From Actinomycetota bacterium (GTDB taxonomy: Bacteria; Actinomycetota; Thermoleophilia; Solirubrobacterales; Solirubrobacteraceae), in contig SYBY01000450.1 of NCBI GenBank assembly GCA_005788585.1, positions 1 to 5,743 on the forward strand: a stretch of 5,743 nucleotides of DNA, written 5' to 3'. The position numbers were made by a program, and so were the translations under genes. Below, piece by piece: positions 5,453 through 5,743 of this stretch. Under the pieces are notes generated by a model, which saw only the letters and a list, made by a program, of their open reading frames with translations, was not told the origin of the DNA and did no database searches. Position 1 is the first letter of the stretch; the number at the start of each line of letters is the position of its first letter.

Positions 5453-5743
5453 CCCCGCCCCCAAGCGCCGCCCCGTTCGTCCCATCGGTGCCCTCCCGGT
5501 GTGGACCGCCGCCCTGGGTGCCTTCTGCGTCGCGCTGGCCGCGCTCGCCGTCCAGGTGCGGGCCGGCGACGATCCCGCGCTCGGCGCCGCCAAGCCCGCC
5601 GCCGCACAGGTCGCGGCGGCAAGACCCGAGGTCGTGGTCCGCCGCATCGAGCACAAGCGCGTGGTGACGCACGTCGTCCCCGCCGCCGAGCCGGCCGCTC
5701 CCGCTGCCACACCGACCGCAGCGCCGGCCCAGGCGGCCGCCCC
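5445..5743 (+). CDS. Membrane-anchored Ala/Pro-rich protein, 3'-partial
   Basis: An ATG at 5445 opens a frame that stays open to the window edge (99 codons plus two bases). It starts inside the last codons of the acidic-tail gene, overlapping by 8 bases, so the two are probably translationally coupled. The product has a basic cytoplasmic end (PKRRPVRP, 5-12), one membrane helix about 15-37, then GDDPALG and a segment RPEVVVRRIEHKRVVTH (60-76), followed by an Ala/Pro-rich linker running off the end. The RxEVV motif and its distance from the helix match the preceding protein, suggesting related N-terminal designs. A functional domain may lie beyond the window after the linker. I cannot name the family. 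The opposite strand here also has long open frames, but their products are low-complexity Arg-rich shadows. Confidence 0.7.
   Translation, partial: MTDPAPKRRPVRPIGALPVWTAALGAFCVALAALAVQVRAGDDPALGAAKPAAAQVAAARPEVVVRRIEHKRVVTHVVPAAEPAAPAATPTAAPAQAAA

Noticed and set aside
4865..5710. Regulator frame extended upstream to 5710 on the minus strand, giving 521 residues
   Set aside because: The extra 282 residues are low-complexity shadow of the divergent genes, and the receiver domain starts right at the GTG at 4864.

Overview
The window is about 5.7 kb of very GC-rich DNA. It has strong third-position G/C bias, GTG starts, and many antisense open frames that are shadows of real genes. This fits a high-GC actinobacterium. 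The style of the histidine kinase and its companion small proteins reminds me of Thermoleophilia (Solirubrobacterales-like), but that placement is from memory and was not tested.

Layout. (1) 1-1462, plus strand: the 3' part of a multi-pass membrane protein of the GT-C (ArnT/PMT, family 39-like) glycosyltransferase type; its true start lies before the window. (2) 1475-1505: an imperfect hairpin almost exactly midway between two convergent genes, probably a shared terminator. (3) 1519-2274, minus strand: a complete classical short-chain dehydrogenase/reductase with an intact catalytic tetrad and a good Shine-Dalgarno site. (4) 2377-4864, minus strand: a tight three-gene operon, transcribed as OmpR-type response regulator, then HAMP-containing histidine kinase, then a small membrane-anchored Pro/Ala/Thr-rich protein with an Asp-rich tail. 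(5) 4865-4996: the divergent control region, with four tandem direct repeats of exact 11-bp period, the spacing expected for an OmpR/PhoB-family regulator. (6) 4997-5743, plus strand: two overlapping genes for membrane-anchored or secreted Ala/Pro-rich proteins. The first ends in a strikingly acidic tail; the second runs off the window.

How it may work together. The kinase has two membrane segments around an extracytoplasmic sensor region of about 130 residues and would pass phosphate to the regulator. The regulator is proposed to bind the 11-bp repeats and control its own operon and the divergent small-protein genes. Both arms of the locus contain a protein with one N-terminal hydrophobic segment, a disordered Pro/Ala linker and an Asp-rich tail. 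The whole could be an envelope sensing or cation-handling module not well covered by standard annotation. That reading is inference; the two-component pair, the repeats and the protein architectures are seen directly. The SDR and the glycosyltransferase-like gene look like ordinary, unrelated neighbours.
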